Assembly: GCA_009617715.1 (NCBI GenBank)
Contig: VTFK01000144.1
Coordinates: 310,001 to 374,000 of the forward strand
DNA from: Plectrocnemia conspersa
Lineage: Eukaryota > Arthropoda > Insecta > Trichoptera > Polycentropodidae
Direction of reading: 5' to 3'
Length of the DNA: 64,000 bases
Positions 38,131 to 48,261 of this stretch are shown one piece after another (the stretch's first letter is position 1; each line of letters begins with the position of its first letter). A model generated the notes under the pieces. The model was given only the letters and a program-made list of their open reading frames with translations, did no database searches and was not told the DNA's origin. The translations under genes and the position numbers were made by a program.

Positions 38131-39365
38131 ATTTGACACAAATTTTATTCCCTCCACATTTTTATTATAAAAAAATTTATCCACTGTATTTTTAGTAGCA
38201 TTAAGTAGTAAATTCACTCAAGAGTAATATTAAATATACTCAATTCAATCGACGTTTTTACTATGAAACCAATGAAATATATTTACTGTATTTTATTCTG
38301 GTATGCAACATATTGAAAAAATCTTTTTGAAATGTTGTTCTTATTACGATGCATTAACTGTGTCAAATATATTTTGTATCCAGTCCTAATTTTTTATTTT
38401 TAATGTGGGAAATTAGCTTGAAATATTGGATTAAATGCATTTTCATTATTGAGCTAAAATCTATTCCAAATTTTCTGAAATATGATTTTTTAAAGTGCTA
38501 TTTTTGTAACGATGTATTAACTGTGTATAATACAATTTGTATTCAGCAATAATTTTCTATATTAAGAAAAGGAAAGTTACTACTTACGAGAGTAATAAAT
38601 TCTCTATAACCTTTTTTGGTTCGCGTACCACTTGTTAGTACATCAAGCTTAATTGTATCACTTCGTAAAAATGATTTTATTTCGAGAAATTTGTTATTCT
38701 ATTTGCATTATAAATTTTATATGGTGACTATATTTCCCAGAACTCAATTTATTTAAGTTTAAAAAATAATACCAAAGTTTTTATTTTTTCTGATAACCAT
38801 GAGACAATTGAGCTTTACATATCACAATGTTTTTTTTTAAATAAAAGGTGCTGAAGCTCGTTTCTTGTCGAAATTCAAAACCAGGACATTTAAAGAAGTA
38901 TTTTTTTACAACTAATTTTTATTAAAAAAAAATTACATAGAATTAAATTAAATTATTTGTATAAATAAAAATGAAATGCGCCGCAGGCAATTTTTTCAAA
39001 AAATTACCGATAACCATAGAAAATATATGTATAATATGTAAAATTTATTAAATACGGTAAATGTAAAAATTTTTCTGATAAAAACAAGACAATTTACACT
39101 TTACACAGCAGCGTAAATTTTGGTTTTAAATATAATAATATTAATGAAATTGTATTTAAAAATATTTTTATTACCGAAATTTTCTATTTATTATCGAAAA
39201 TAATAGTTATGAAATTGTTGCTTAAGATTATAATACATTGTTATCAAGTTATAAGTTTAATTTTTAAACAAATTTTACGAAAATATAAACACAATAATAT
39301 AAGCAAAATAAATTTAATGAGGTCCTTATGCTTGTTTCGAAGAACAAAATTTTTTGAAATTTGGT

Positions 39366-39914
39366 TCAAAAGATGTGAGATATACCCTTAAATATACACC
39401 TGTCCAATTTGTTTCGATACTTATTTTTTAAAAAAACATACGAAGAAAAAGCTCTTTCTATTAATTCCGTACTAGTGAACGGTAATAAGAATTTAAGAGC
39501 TTTTTCAGAAAGTTGTTCATATTCTTTATCTATGTTTAACCCAAAATTAATTAGATTGTTTCGTTCAAATTTTACTTGTATAGTTTTGTCACTTGATAAG
39601 TCTATTAAATTTTCTTTATCTTTTACTGATAATGATGAAGCTTTTTCTTAATTTTCTGCATGGAAGGGGTTTGAAATCCAATTGTTTTCTTTGTTTTCGG
39701 GTTTTGGTAAACACTCCATGAAAGACGATTTTAATACTGTTAAATGAACTATTATATATTCTCGTAAATCTTGAGACAAACTAACCTTATTTTCAACCAA
39801 AAAAATATGTAAAGTTTCGAATACTTCCGGTTGATTGTTTTCGATACACTGTTTCCAAAAATATAATTTTTTAATCATACTTTCAATTTCATCATTAACA
39901 TTAAAGATCGTCAT
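39366..39914 (-). pseudogene. hAT-superfamily transposase C-terminal remnant
   Basis: An 88-codon minus-strand frame (39914-39648) begins MTIFNVNDEIE and contains KKLYFWKQC and, near its end, NNWISNPF. This is the pattern just before the C-terminal dimerisation region in ZBED/FAM200-like hAT transposases. After an in-frame TAA (39650-39648) the same frame stays open for 93 more codons to TGA at 39368-39366. It carries SEKALKFLLPFTST and LKNKYRNKLD, matching the hAT dimerisation motif (usual form KALKFLLPF, then a NKYRNRL helix). The usual Cys after LPFST-TYL is replaced by STELIE. The BED finger, catalytic RNase H-like core and N-terminal half are absent. It cannot encode a working transposase. 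Confidence 0.8.
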
Positions 39915-40004
39915 CGAGCTTTTCTGAAAAATACATTTAGGAAAAATACAATAGTTTAAATGATATTTTTATGACTGATTTTTTCGCCATTACTGATTAT
40001 TTTT

Positions 40005-40038
40005 CGCGTACCACAAACTATCCACTCGCGTACCACTG
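40005..40038. mobile_element. hAT-type terminal and subterminal repeats
   Basis: On the minus strand the outer end reads CAGTGGTACGCGAG, and GTGGTACGCG is repeated 24 bases inside (40014-40005). CAGTGG-type ends are typical of hAT elements, and the orientation fits the transposase remnant just to the left. A related string AAGTGGTACGCGAACC lies at 38633-38618, also on the minus strand, probably from a second hAT fragment. The opposite terminus and the 8-bp target duplication were not found. Confidence 0.5.
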
Positions 40039-40359
40039 CACTATCATAAACAATTTAATTCCTTCTATATTTTTATTATGAAACAATGAAAGTATATCTA
40101 CTGTATTATTTCTAATATGCGATTTTTCAAACATATTTTTATAAAATGCTACATTTCTATTTATTTTAAATAAATACAGTAAATTTAATGGTATTAAATA
40201 TTTTGTTGACACTATCACAGATTCAATTTTTACGAAGTTCAGTTCTTCCTGAGACACATTTTTCTGAAATGTTGTTCTTGTATCAATGTATTAATTGTTT
40301 TAAATGAATTTTATATCTAGTTATAATTTTCTATATTAAAGTGAAAAATACTTTAATTT

Positions 40360-41090
40360 TAATTTTTTTTCAATAGTGTTTAAACTTTTTATATCAGATA
40401 CACATATACTATATACTTTTATGATTCGCTATGTTTCTAGAAATATTGCTAGTGGATGTTATTTTTGGATATTTCATGCTTTTTAAGAAAATTCACTAAA
40501 TATTATTTTCATGATACAAATATACAATTAAACGTTTTTTAAGCTTTTTCTCTAGCTATTTACCATCATAAAGCAAAAACAACTTAAATACGCAGCTACT
40601 ATTATTTAAAACTTTGTATTTTCAATAGTTAAAATATTTTTTAGGAATTTAATAGTTCCGACTCTAAAAATAAAATTAAGCATTACATCTGGATACATAT
40701 AATTTTCACAGTATTTTATAAGAAACATTATTTTACGATAATAATAACATTTTCGATAACATACAAAAAATAATAATATTTTGCTTTACTTTTTTTTTCA
40801 AAAGATACCGCATTTCCAATGAAACGCAGTATACTTTAAATACTATAGACTGTTTTAAGTAGAAGCAATGTTCTTAGTTTTTAATATTTTTATAACCTCA
40901 GTTTTTTTTATTATAAAGACTAGATTGCTTTTATATACAACGTATCTTTCAGAGACAAAACAGAACATATTATTTTACTGAAATATTTTAATTATTATTT
41001 TTTAGCTATCAAGCATATTTAATGCACCATATGTAATGTATTATTATCTAGGGACAAAGCAGAAGTATGAAATAGATAAAAATTAAATAC
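40360..41090. other. AT-rich spacer, no gene seen
   Basis: Nothing recognised. Confidence 0.5.
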
Positions 41091-41700
41091 AGCACTCAGC
41101 ACATATCTTTCACTCATTCGCCTTGTAGATATAACTGTCTATTTTTTAGTCAGCTATTACAAATCCATCACGCTCTAACTTGTATAACATACATTATGCA
41201 CGTTTTTTGCTGCAAGCATATCGAATCCCAATTTTGCACTACGATAATCTCCTGCAGCGATACTATACAAGTAACAGGTCGCAAGCTTATTGTAATCAGA
41301 AGTGAAAGTAAGGCAGCGACTTATGCGTGTATACAAACTATCTGTGTACATGTACAGTGTCGTTTTCCTTTTTATGGATTGGCCGGCTTTTCTGCGCCAA
41401 CACCACATGGACTTTTGAGTTTGTCAAATATATGAAAGAAAACGTACGTCCGCTTTGCTAAGAATGTAAATTCGCGGACCTTTCACTTTCGGATGGGGCC
41501 TTCTTAAGATTTCACCGAAGATCGTGTGTGTGTTAAGTTGCTCGCGTGTGTGAATAAGGCTGCTTCGATTTGTTAAAAAAATAACACACTTGCAAGCATC
41601 GAGATAAAATATTTTCAATAAAAAAAAAAACATAGTGTGTTTTTGCGGTTTTAAAATTAATCCTAATTGAGAAAGGCGGAGCTTTCTTCTTATAATTCAA
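41090..41700. other. Higher-GC island with frames on both strands
   Basis: Overlapping frames of 60-80 codons lie on both strands (41175-41435 and 41424-41721). None resembles a known family, and their mutual overlap argues against coding. The CpG-bearing sequence is probably old unique DNA. Confidence 0.3.
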
Positions 41701-42000
41701 ACGTTGACCAATTGACCTCAAAATATATTTATTATGTTTATAAATGCATTTTCCTTTTATTCGTTTATTAAGCAGTATGAGAATAGCTCTCTACTGTCTC
41801 TTTATTTTTATTTATATATAGTTTTTCATTTACATTTCTATTATTTTCATCGTCCATGCAAGATACAAGTCGTTGTATTTTGAGAAAAACCATAGCATAG
41901 GAATAAGATAATTGTGTTTTTATATTATGATTAAATCCTCATCTTATATATATTGTCCTATTTCTTTATGATTTGACTCAATAAAATTTAATCGCGGCAA
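41700..42000. other. AT-rich spacer, no gene seen
   Basis: Nothing recognised. Confidence 0.45.
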
Positions 42001-42740
42001 TTTAAGTGCATTCCTTCATCCAGTCGTGACCCTCGGTCATCCTTGGTCCTATGATCGTGAAAATGGTAATATGGACAGGAATTTAATGGACAAATAATAC
42101 TATGACCACGTGTCCGACACGACAATTCGTGATTTTGGTTACTCAACGTTGATTACGAAATAAACGATCTCGTTAAGTGGCCGTAATAAATATTTTCACC
42201 TTTACTGCATCATAATAAATAATATTTACTTAAACATACAGCTTCCCAGTATATCACCGACAGCTAAAATATATCCTCATAAACATTTTATTTAATTTTT
42301 TTATTTGACATACATGTCTGCGTCTGTACACAGATGATTATATAACAGCATCAATACGCAACTGTGTCATGATCTCTGACTGCACCAGAACAATCGCTCG
42401 CCATAAATTACATACATAGAACGATAGCTCGGAGCTACATCAAATTAGTATATTTTTGACTTGGATATATATTAAAAAAATAGTTTATTATATGCGTAGT
42501 TTTTTTCTTTCATATCCATATATATAGTATGTAGAGAAAACGCTGAAACAATACGCGGGCGAGATTGTATTACAACACTTTCTTTTTTCGTGTCGGTGAG
42601 AGTTCGAACAGATGAAGAAGAGTTAAGAGTTGAACTATCGCTGAAGAATCACTTGTTAATTTGCACGGTCTGACAATTAATCCAATTAAGGCGTGTTACG
42701 TGACTCGAGGTTAGTTAACGTAGAATTGAATCAATCTGTA
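42000..42740. other. Higher-GC islands, no gene recognised
   Basis: Two patches (42010-42200 and 42330-42740) with CpGs and mixed sequence. No splice-bounded frame. Possibly regulatory. Confidence 0.3.
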
Positions 42741-43390
42741 TTTGTTGTGGAAATGCAATTTAATTAATTAGTACATATAAATATATTATTAAGTATTAAA
42801 ATAAAATTTTTGGAGTGGGTAAAATCGAAACATATTTTATTTAATAAAAAAAATGTTTAAAGTATATTATAAAAATATAAAAAGCTCAAAATAAATAGAA
42901 ATCATTTATATAATGGCAATATATAAAATATATTTATGCAAAGATTGAGCAAATTTAATACACTTTATTTTTATAAAAAAATATATTTATTGTATTAAAA
43001 TAAATACAGACCCTCACTAATTAATTCAGTGAAAACAGTTTGATTGGAATAGTAGTTGTTACACAAATTAAATGTTTTGAAATATATTAATAGTAAGTTG
43101 AAAGTCACAATTTATTATTTAAAGAACAAGTTTTTTCCTGTAAAAAATAAGAGGAAAAAACACGTACTTTGATAAGAAGCTTCGTGATGTATTTTGAGAT
43201 TTATTTTATGGACCTCTAAATACACATTAAGCTATCAGTTAGTATCGACATAAACAAGACTTTCAAAGCACCATGATCCAATCATAAAATTGTCTTACTT
43301 TATATCTAATTTGTTGGCAAATTTTCCTACACAATTAATACATAAATAGCTCACTTTTTCAATGTATTTTAACGATCAATTTGCTCATTC
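42740..43390. other. AT-rich spacer, no gene seen
   Basis: Nothing recognised. Confidence 0.5.
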
Positions 43391-43650
43391 AAGCAAGTAC
43401 TAGACAACTAGACTCCAGCCTCTTTCCATCACCTCCGAACATGGTACAGGGCAATTGTCTCCGATATTATCCGCTCTTGATTCGCTTGTAATTATGGGTA
43501 TTCGCCCACGTGATTATTTGCACAGGTCCGGCCCTGTGCGGGCACCGACATTTACGGGGTGCTCTTTGATTATGCACTTGTTACTGCGATCGGCCTCTAG
43601 TCTAGAGAGGCCTTCATAATGATCCGTTACGTGGAATAACCTTGCACTTA
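43390..43650. other. CpG-bearing island with short hairpins
   Basis: ACAGGTCCGGCCCTGT forms a short stem near 43523, and GGCCTCT/AGAGGCC pair across AGTCTAG near 43590-43612. Several TAAT and ATTA cores lie close by (GCTTGTAATTATGGGTATTC near 43484). This looks like a conserved regulatory segment. The hairpins are too short for a typical pre-miRNA. Confidence 0.35.
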
Positions 43651-43898
43651 AATTGCATATTTCTATGCACAATAACTAACTAGTTATAAACATTTATTTA
43701 TTTTTTTAAGATACCGTTTCTCTACTTTATATATATTTATAAAACAGTATTTTTAATAACCTTTACCAGTTATAAATTTTAATGATACGTTACAATCGTT
43801 ACTCAACAAAAAGTAACATATAAGTGAAATAGCGGACTACAAATATCAAGTCGATTAATAATTCACCATGAACTTAAGTGAGTTTATTTTGCACGTTA

Positions 43899-43915
43899 AT
43901 ATATATATATATATA
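43899..43915. repeat. (TA)n microsatellite
   Basis: An alternating TA run directly left of foldback copy 2. A simple repeat. Confidence 0.85.
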
Positions 43916-43938
43916 ATATTAATATTATTTAAATTTCA

Positions 43939-44095
43939 GGATTCATCACGATTAGAATTTACTGTTAAATATTTCGGCAGTGATATTCCTGCTATGGTCA
44001 CGAATTTTCATCAAAAAAAATTGTTGGTAATTCATGAACATGGAAGGAGGAGTATCACAAAATATCGAACAATAAGTTCTAATCGCGATGAATCC
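43939..44095. mobile_element. Palindromic foldback element, copy 2
   Basis: The 157-bp element has 19-bp inverted ends, GGATTCATCACGATTAGAA at 43939-43957 and its mirror at 44077-44095 (18 of 19). The inner part (ATTTCGGCAGTGATATTCCT, then GCTATGGTCACGAATTTT, about 43970-44007) matches the left arm and loop of copy 1 at 14631-14668. Here the inner stem has decayed but both termini remain. Copy 1 shows the reverse. Together they define the family. A 77-codon frame across it (43868-44101) is an artefact of the palindrome. Confidence 0.65.
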
Positions 44096-44099
44096 AGAT

Positions 44100-44700
44100 G
44101 ATTTCAATAATATTAATACTGTGAATAATTTTATTCACTGTTTTTTAATTTATTAATAATTAATAATTATCTACTTAAAAGTGGCTTGAGTAAACAATTT
44201 ACATTTATATATAATCTTATGCTTATACAATCTAAATAATTTATAAAAGATGTGTATAAAACTATTTATACACATCTACCCTTTGTTTTAAATTGACATA
44301 TCTTTTCTAAGATTACCGTTAAAATTAAATAGATATCACATGTGCGTAAAAAAATATTATTTATAAATGATCGACTACTGTATAAGTATAAAATAAGCTT
44401 TTAACATTTTTTTTGCTATGTTACTAATTTTTTAAAAGCAACATATCGTAAAGCTTACTACAGAACTTATTAAATATATTAACAAAAAAAACTTTATTGA
44501 ACTTTAATAAAAACTATTTTAAACTTTTTATTTGTTGACATATATGTATAAACATATTTGATTCATAATCTACTTAGATAACATTCCATTCTGGATTTAT
44601 ATTTATTTAAATTAACTGTATAATATACTAATCAACTTAATTATAACACTATGATTTCTACATAGTTTTTGCCAATCCAATTTATTATTATTCGAATCAA
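44100..44700. other. AT-rich spacer, no gene seen
   Basis: Nothing recognised beyond chance AT-rich sequence. Confidence 0.5.
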
Positions 44701-45560
44701 AGTTCTAAAATCGAAAGCGCATTTTAAGTACCTTAAACATACATTTTTATGTATCTGGGCTACTTTTAAATGCGCCAAAGATATTTTTACTACTTAATAA
44801 AAAAATATAGAAAAAGCTCGCATATATAATATTCAATTTCCATCATTTTTTATCTGCGCTACTTTTAGATGCTTCATTACATCATTATTTGTAATTTCAT
44901 TCTTATAAAAATATTATTTATTTAAAATATTATAAAAATATGTCTTGTTAAATATAATTAAGCCCTTTTTTATTGTGCTAGTGATTTTAATTTGATTAAA
45001 TGTTTAGTAGTTTTAATATAGTAACTTAGTTTTTAAATAAATCTATTGTGGTTATATTTTTTAATTTTGCTTGTGATAAATTAAAATGCATATAGAATTT
45101 TATTTTAATTAAGATTAAAATAATTTATTGATAAAATATATAGTAAAAAAAAAATTCTCATTCAACATACGAAAAATAAAATTGTAGCTACATTTAATAA
45201 AATGTGTCTTTCTGAATCAAATAAAAAATCATAAAAAATTTGGACTACTTTTAAATGCGCTAATAAATAATGTTTAACTTATTTATTATTTTAAAACAAT
45301 GAAACTATTGGATCAATTTTTGGTTTGATTGTTAGTAATTTAAATAAATAGTTCATAATTTAAATTATTGGTCAGTAGTTAAATAGTTATTTGGGCAACT
45401 TTTAAATTATGTTTGTTTGACTTATTTATTTTTTAAAAACCCTGTAATTTTTGGATAAGTTTCTAGTTGATTTTTATTAGTTATTTGAATAGAATGGGCA
45501 ATTATTTAAATTAAAGGTCAGTCGATAAATATTTAGTTCCTAAGTCGTAAATAATTAAAA
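44700..45560 (-). repeat. Repeat family D, reversed orientation
   Basis: GGCTACTTTTAAATGCGCC, the reverse complement of the family D core, occurs at 44758, with variants at about 44856, 45242 and 45393 and a weak form at 45495. An outlier GGGCTACTTTTAAATGCGGC lies at 47755. The units from 45265 and 45417 share the order ACTTATTTATT, ATTTTTGGNT and TTAGT, and run about 150 bp. All copies right of 44.7 kb face opposite to those left of 37.2 kb. Confidence 0.55.
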
Positions 45561-47830
45561 TAAAATCTAATTTATTAATTAAAAAATATCTACTATTTGG
45601 TTTATTTTTTTTTAAATTAAATTAAATGATCAATGATCAATAATATAAATGAATTGTTGGTTTTGCTTAGTGGTTCAAAATTATATGAATTTAACAGGAA
45701 GTAATAATATACGTTACTAGATTTACAACGCCTACTAAGTACGTTTTAAAACTTCAGTTTTTTTTTAAAAAAAAATTAAATTAAATGATCAATGATTAAT
45801 CAGTGAGATTAAGAAAATTTAAAAAAACTTTATCTATATTGATCGATCGAAATTAAAATTATTTAATAATCACAAATTTCAATCTCTCAGCCACTAAAAA
45901 AACTTTAATAAAAAATTATAAGATATAGGATTTTAATAAAATTAAAATGAATTTTAACCCGGAAATTAGTCACTTGTGGATCATGCTAGTTTTTTAGGTG
46001 GATTTTCATTGGAACACAATCACTAATTATTTGATTAAAATAATAAAACTACTAGATTTGATATAGGAATTTCAAATCTATTAGTTTTTTTTTTATTTTT
46101 ATTTTTTATTTTAATCTGTTCTTTTTTATATATCAGGAAATATGTAATGGTTCCATACTATATAACATACTTAAATAGAACATTTTTCATATCAAAAATA
46201 ACATAAAAGTATATTTATTTAAAATAAGCTATGATTAGAATTGTTGCTATTTTGTGTTATGACAATGTTACTAACAATAACCCTTTATAACAAAAAAATA
46301 TTTCATTACAATTATAAAGAATCGCATTACAGCTTCTATTTTTTTATCTAAAACTGAAAGATGATTGTATTTTTATTTAATTTTGCTAAAATTTACTAGA
46401 TATTTTTTATTATATATATAAATGATTTTTTTATATTTTTTTAATATTAAAAAATTAATCTGCCATTAAACCAGTAATAACGTAAGTTCAAGAGCACCGT
46501 GATTGTTGCATGATGCAACAAAACAATTAATGTTCATCCTACCAATAAATTGATGCATACACATGTTATAAAGCATGCACACACGCGCTCATTAAAATAT
46601 TATGTAACGTAAAGGTTATTTTAATTTTATTGCTTTATTATTGAAATGAAACGCCTTAAATTATTAATTAAAATTAAATTTCGTTCCCTTTCATTATTTT
46701 GCATATTTGATTAGAAGAAAATCAATAAACCCTTTTAGTGTAATATTACCATGGTTTATTACTATTATTAAAATCATAGAATTAACACATTTGTGGAATA
46801 ACGTTAAATCTGAGTCATATAGCATATGATATCATCATACATAAAAAAGCGAGTACGTGAAAATATTCTTGAGATGTTTATCTTGGGATCATAAAAATAT
46901 TTTTCATTTTATTTTCAGAGGTTTAAATTTCTCTGCATATTCTGAGAAGCTGCAATTTATTTTTTATATAAATACTTTTTATATGTAATTATTAGATGTA
47001 TCTGTTGTCCAAAATCTGATTCAGGGAGACCTTGAATGCAGTTTTAGAAAGGACTTATTAATAAGCGACCGTGACATATTAGAATGCCAAAAAAATTGCG
47101 ATGTATATCAGAAAAGACTTCCTGTGGTCATCTTGATAATAACAGTGCTTTTAATTAATTATAAGGTGCAAAAATGAGTTATGTTTTATTTATTTTGGTA
47201 AAAAAACAGTGATTATAAAGTGATATATATTTTTAAATACATATAAAATATATTATTTCATTATTTGTAATAAATTCTAATAACATAAATGAGAATATAA
47301 ACAATAGATTTATAGTATGATTTTCTAACGATTTTCATGCTAATAATTTTTTATATTGATATTTATGAACAAATCTTTGTTCATAGAAAATAAATATAAA
47401 CATAGAATTTAAACAAGTAAATAATAAATCAATTTTTAATTACTGTAAGTAATATTATAAAATTCACAACATAAGAAATCCATTTTAAAATAGTTTTTCC
47501 TTGAAAGTAGAAGTCATACAATAAATTAGATTTATCTGGGAAAATTTAATTACAATATTTACTTACACTAACCATGTGCTAGTTTTAAATGTGTCATTTA
47601 AAAAAGTTTTATTTTACTACTAAATTTTTTAATTTAATTTTTTAAACAACGGCATAAGATATATAAAATATTAAATTGCACTAAATATTATTTATTATTC
47701 ATAGAACAGATGTGATTTGCTCTAATACAATTTTTAGAATGTAAAATGGATATGGGCTACTTTTAAATGCGGCATAAAACATTCATATTAAAGATTTAAT
47801 CTGATCAAATCCATATCCAATCTAAATGTC
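45560..47830. other. AT-rich non-coding DNA, no gene seen
   Basis: Only weak signals. CAGTGAGATTAAGAAAATTT (45801) resembles the SINE family B tail in reverse, and one family D core lies at 47755. Richer unique sequence lies at 46480-46600 and 47000-47160. No exon was found. The right end directly precedes the promoter island. Confidence 0.45.
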
Positions 47831-48080
47831 ACATGACTAACGCCGATCAATTTTCGCCGCCCGCCCATGCGTTGACCATAAAGCCTCGAGATTGTGGGCG
47901 ACCTATGGGGTCTGAAATACCAATAGCCCACGTCCGATGGTCTTCTGCCAATCCAAGAACGGCCAAGAACAGTTCTTGTTCTTGCGCAAAGAAGCGAAGC
48001 CAGTCGCGTTGCTGACACCGACCGGGCAACATTGGCCGCGGCGACCGGTTGCTCGCGCTTACATTATACACAGTCGGGCC
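47830..48080 (+). promoter_or_regulatory. CpG-rich candidate promoter of the signal-peptide gene
   Basis: About 250 bp of clearly higher G+C with many CpGs stand out abruptly from AT-rich flanks. They include GCCGCGGCGACCGG near 48034, CCAAT-type motifs (CCAATAGCCC near 47920, CCAATCC near 47950, ATTGG at 48031) and an inverted GAACGGCCAAGAACAGTTC. CAGTCGGG at 48071 could serve as a CAGTY-like initiator. No TATA box sits about 30 bases before it. The following segment behaves like a 5' untranslated exon. Two frames on opposite strands across the island (47788-48071) are probably due to low stop density. Confidence 0.4.
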
Positions 48081-48261
48081 TAGTGACTAGTGACTAGTGA
48101 CCAGTGACAAGTGCGAGTATATTCTGTGTGCACAAGAAAAATATATAAAAAAATAATAGTGATCGTGGGGTTTGTTGTGAGACCGGGAGGTGTAGCGGGC
48201 GACCAAATGCGGTGCCAAAGTGGGGTGCCTTTTTCAAAAATAAAATTTTGCTAGTGACGAG
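48071..48261 (+). other. Probable untranslated first exon
   Basis: Starting near the CAGTCGGG initiator candidate, this segment runs to ACGAG|GTAATT, a usable 5' splice site at 48261/48262, after which composition drops back to AT-rich. It carries a 5-unit TAGTGAC repeat (48081-48115) and a 15-codon upstream frame, ATG at 48207 to TAG at 48252-48254, just before the donor. The partner acceptor would be at 50884, since the exon with the start codon there has an acceptor five bases before its ATG and so needs an upstream exon. Pairing of the two is inference; the 5' end is only approximate. Confidence 0.4.
48081..48115 (+). repeat. TAGTGAC heptamer tandem repeat
   Basis: Three perfect TAGTGAC units are followed by CAGTGAC and AAGTGCG. 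It lies 10 bases after the candidate initiator, at the start of the presumed first exon, where copy-number change could affect the leader or transcription start. Confidence 0.75.

Larger units (their letters stand above)
38130..40360. repeat. Repeat family F flanking a hAT relic
   Basis: TTTTTGAAATGTTGTTCTTA with CGATGCATTAACTG (38326) recurs as TTTCTGAAATATGATTTTTT with CGATGTATTAACTG (38476), about 150 bp on. It recurs again as TTTCTGAAATGTTGTTCTTG with CAATGTATTAATTG at 40262. TTATTATGAAACAATGAAAG (40073) matches ACTATGAAACCAATGAAATA (38260). The repeat therefore brackets the hAT remnant, which seems to have landed in an existing array or to have been duplicated with it. Confidence 0.5.

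Noticed and set aside
40018..40257. Extension of the hAT transposase frame
   Set aside because: This minus-strand frame runs from a family F unit across the hAT terminus and shows no transposase motif.
43868..44101. 77-codon ATG frame
   Set aside because: It crosses a TA microsatellite and the whole of foldback copy 2. No family resemblance or splice support.
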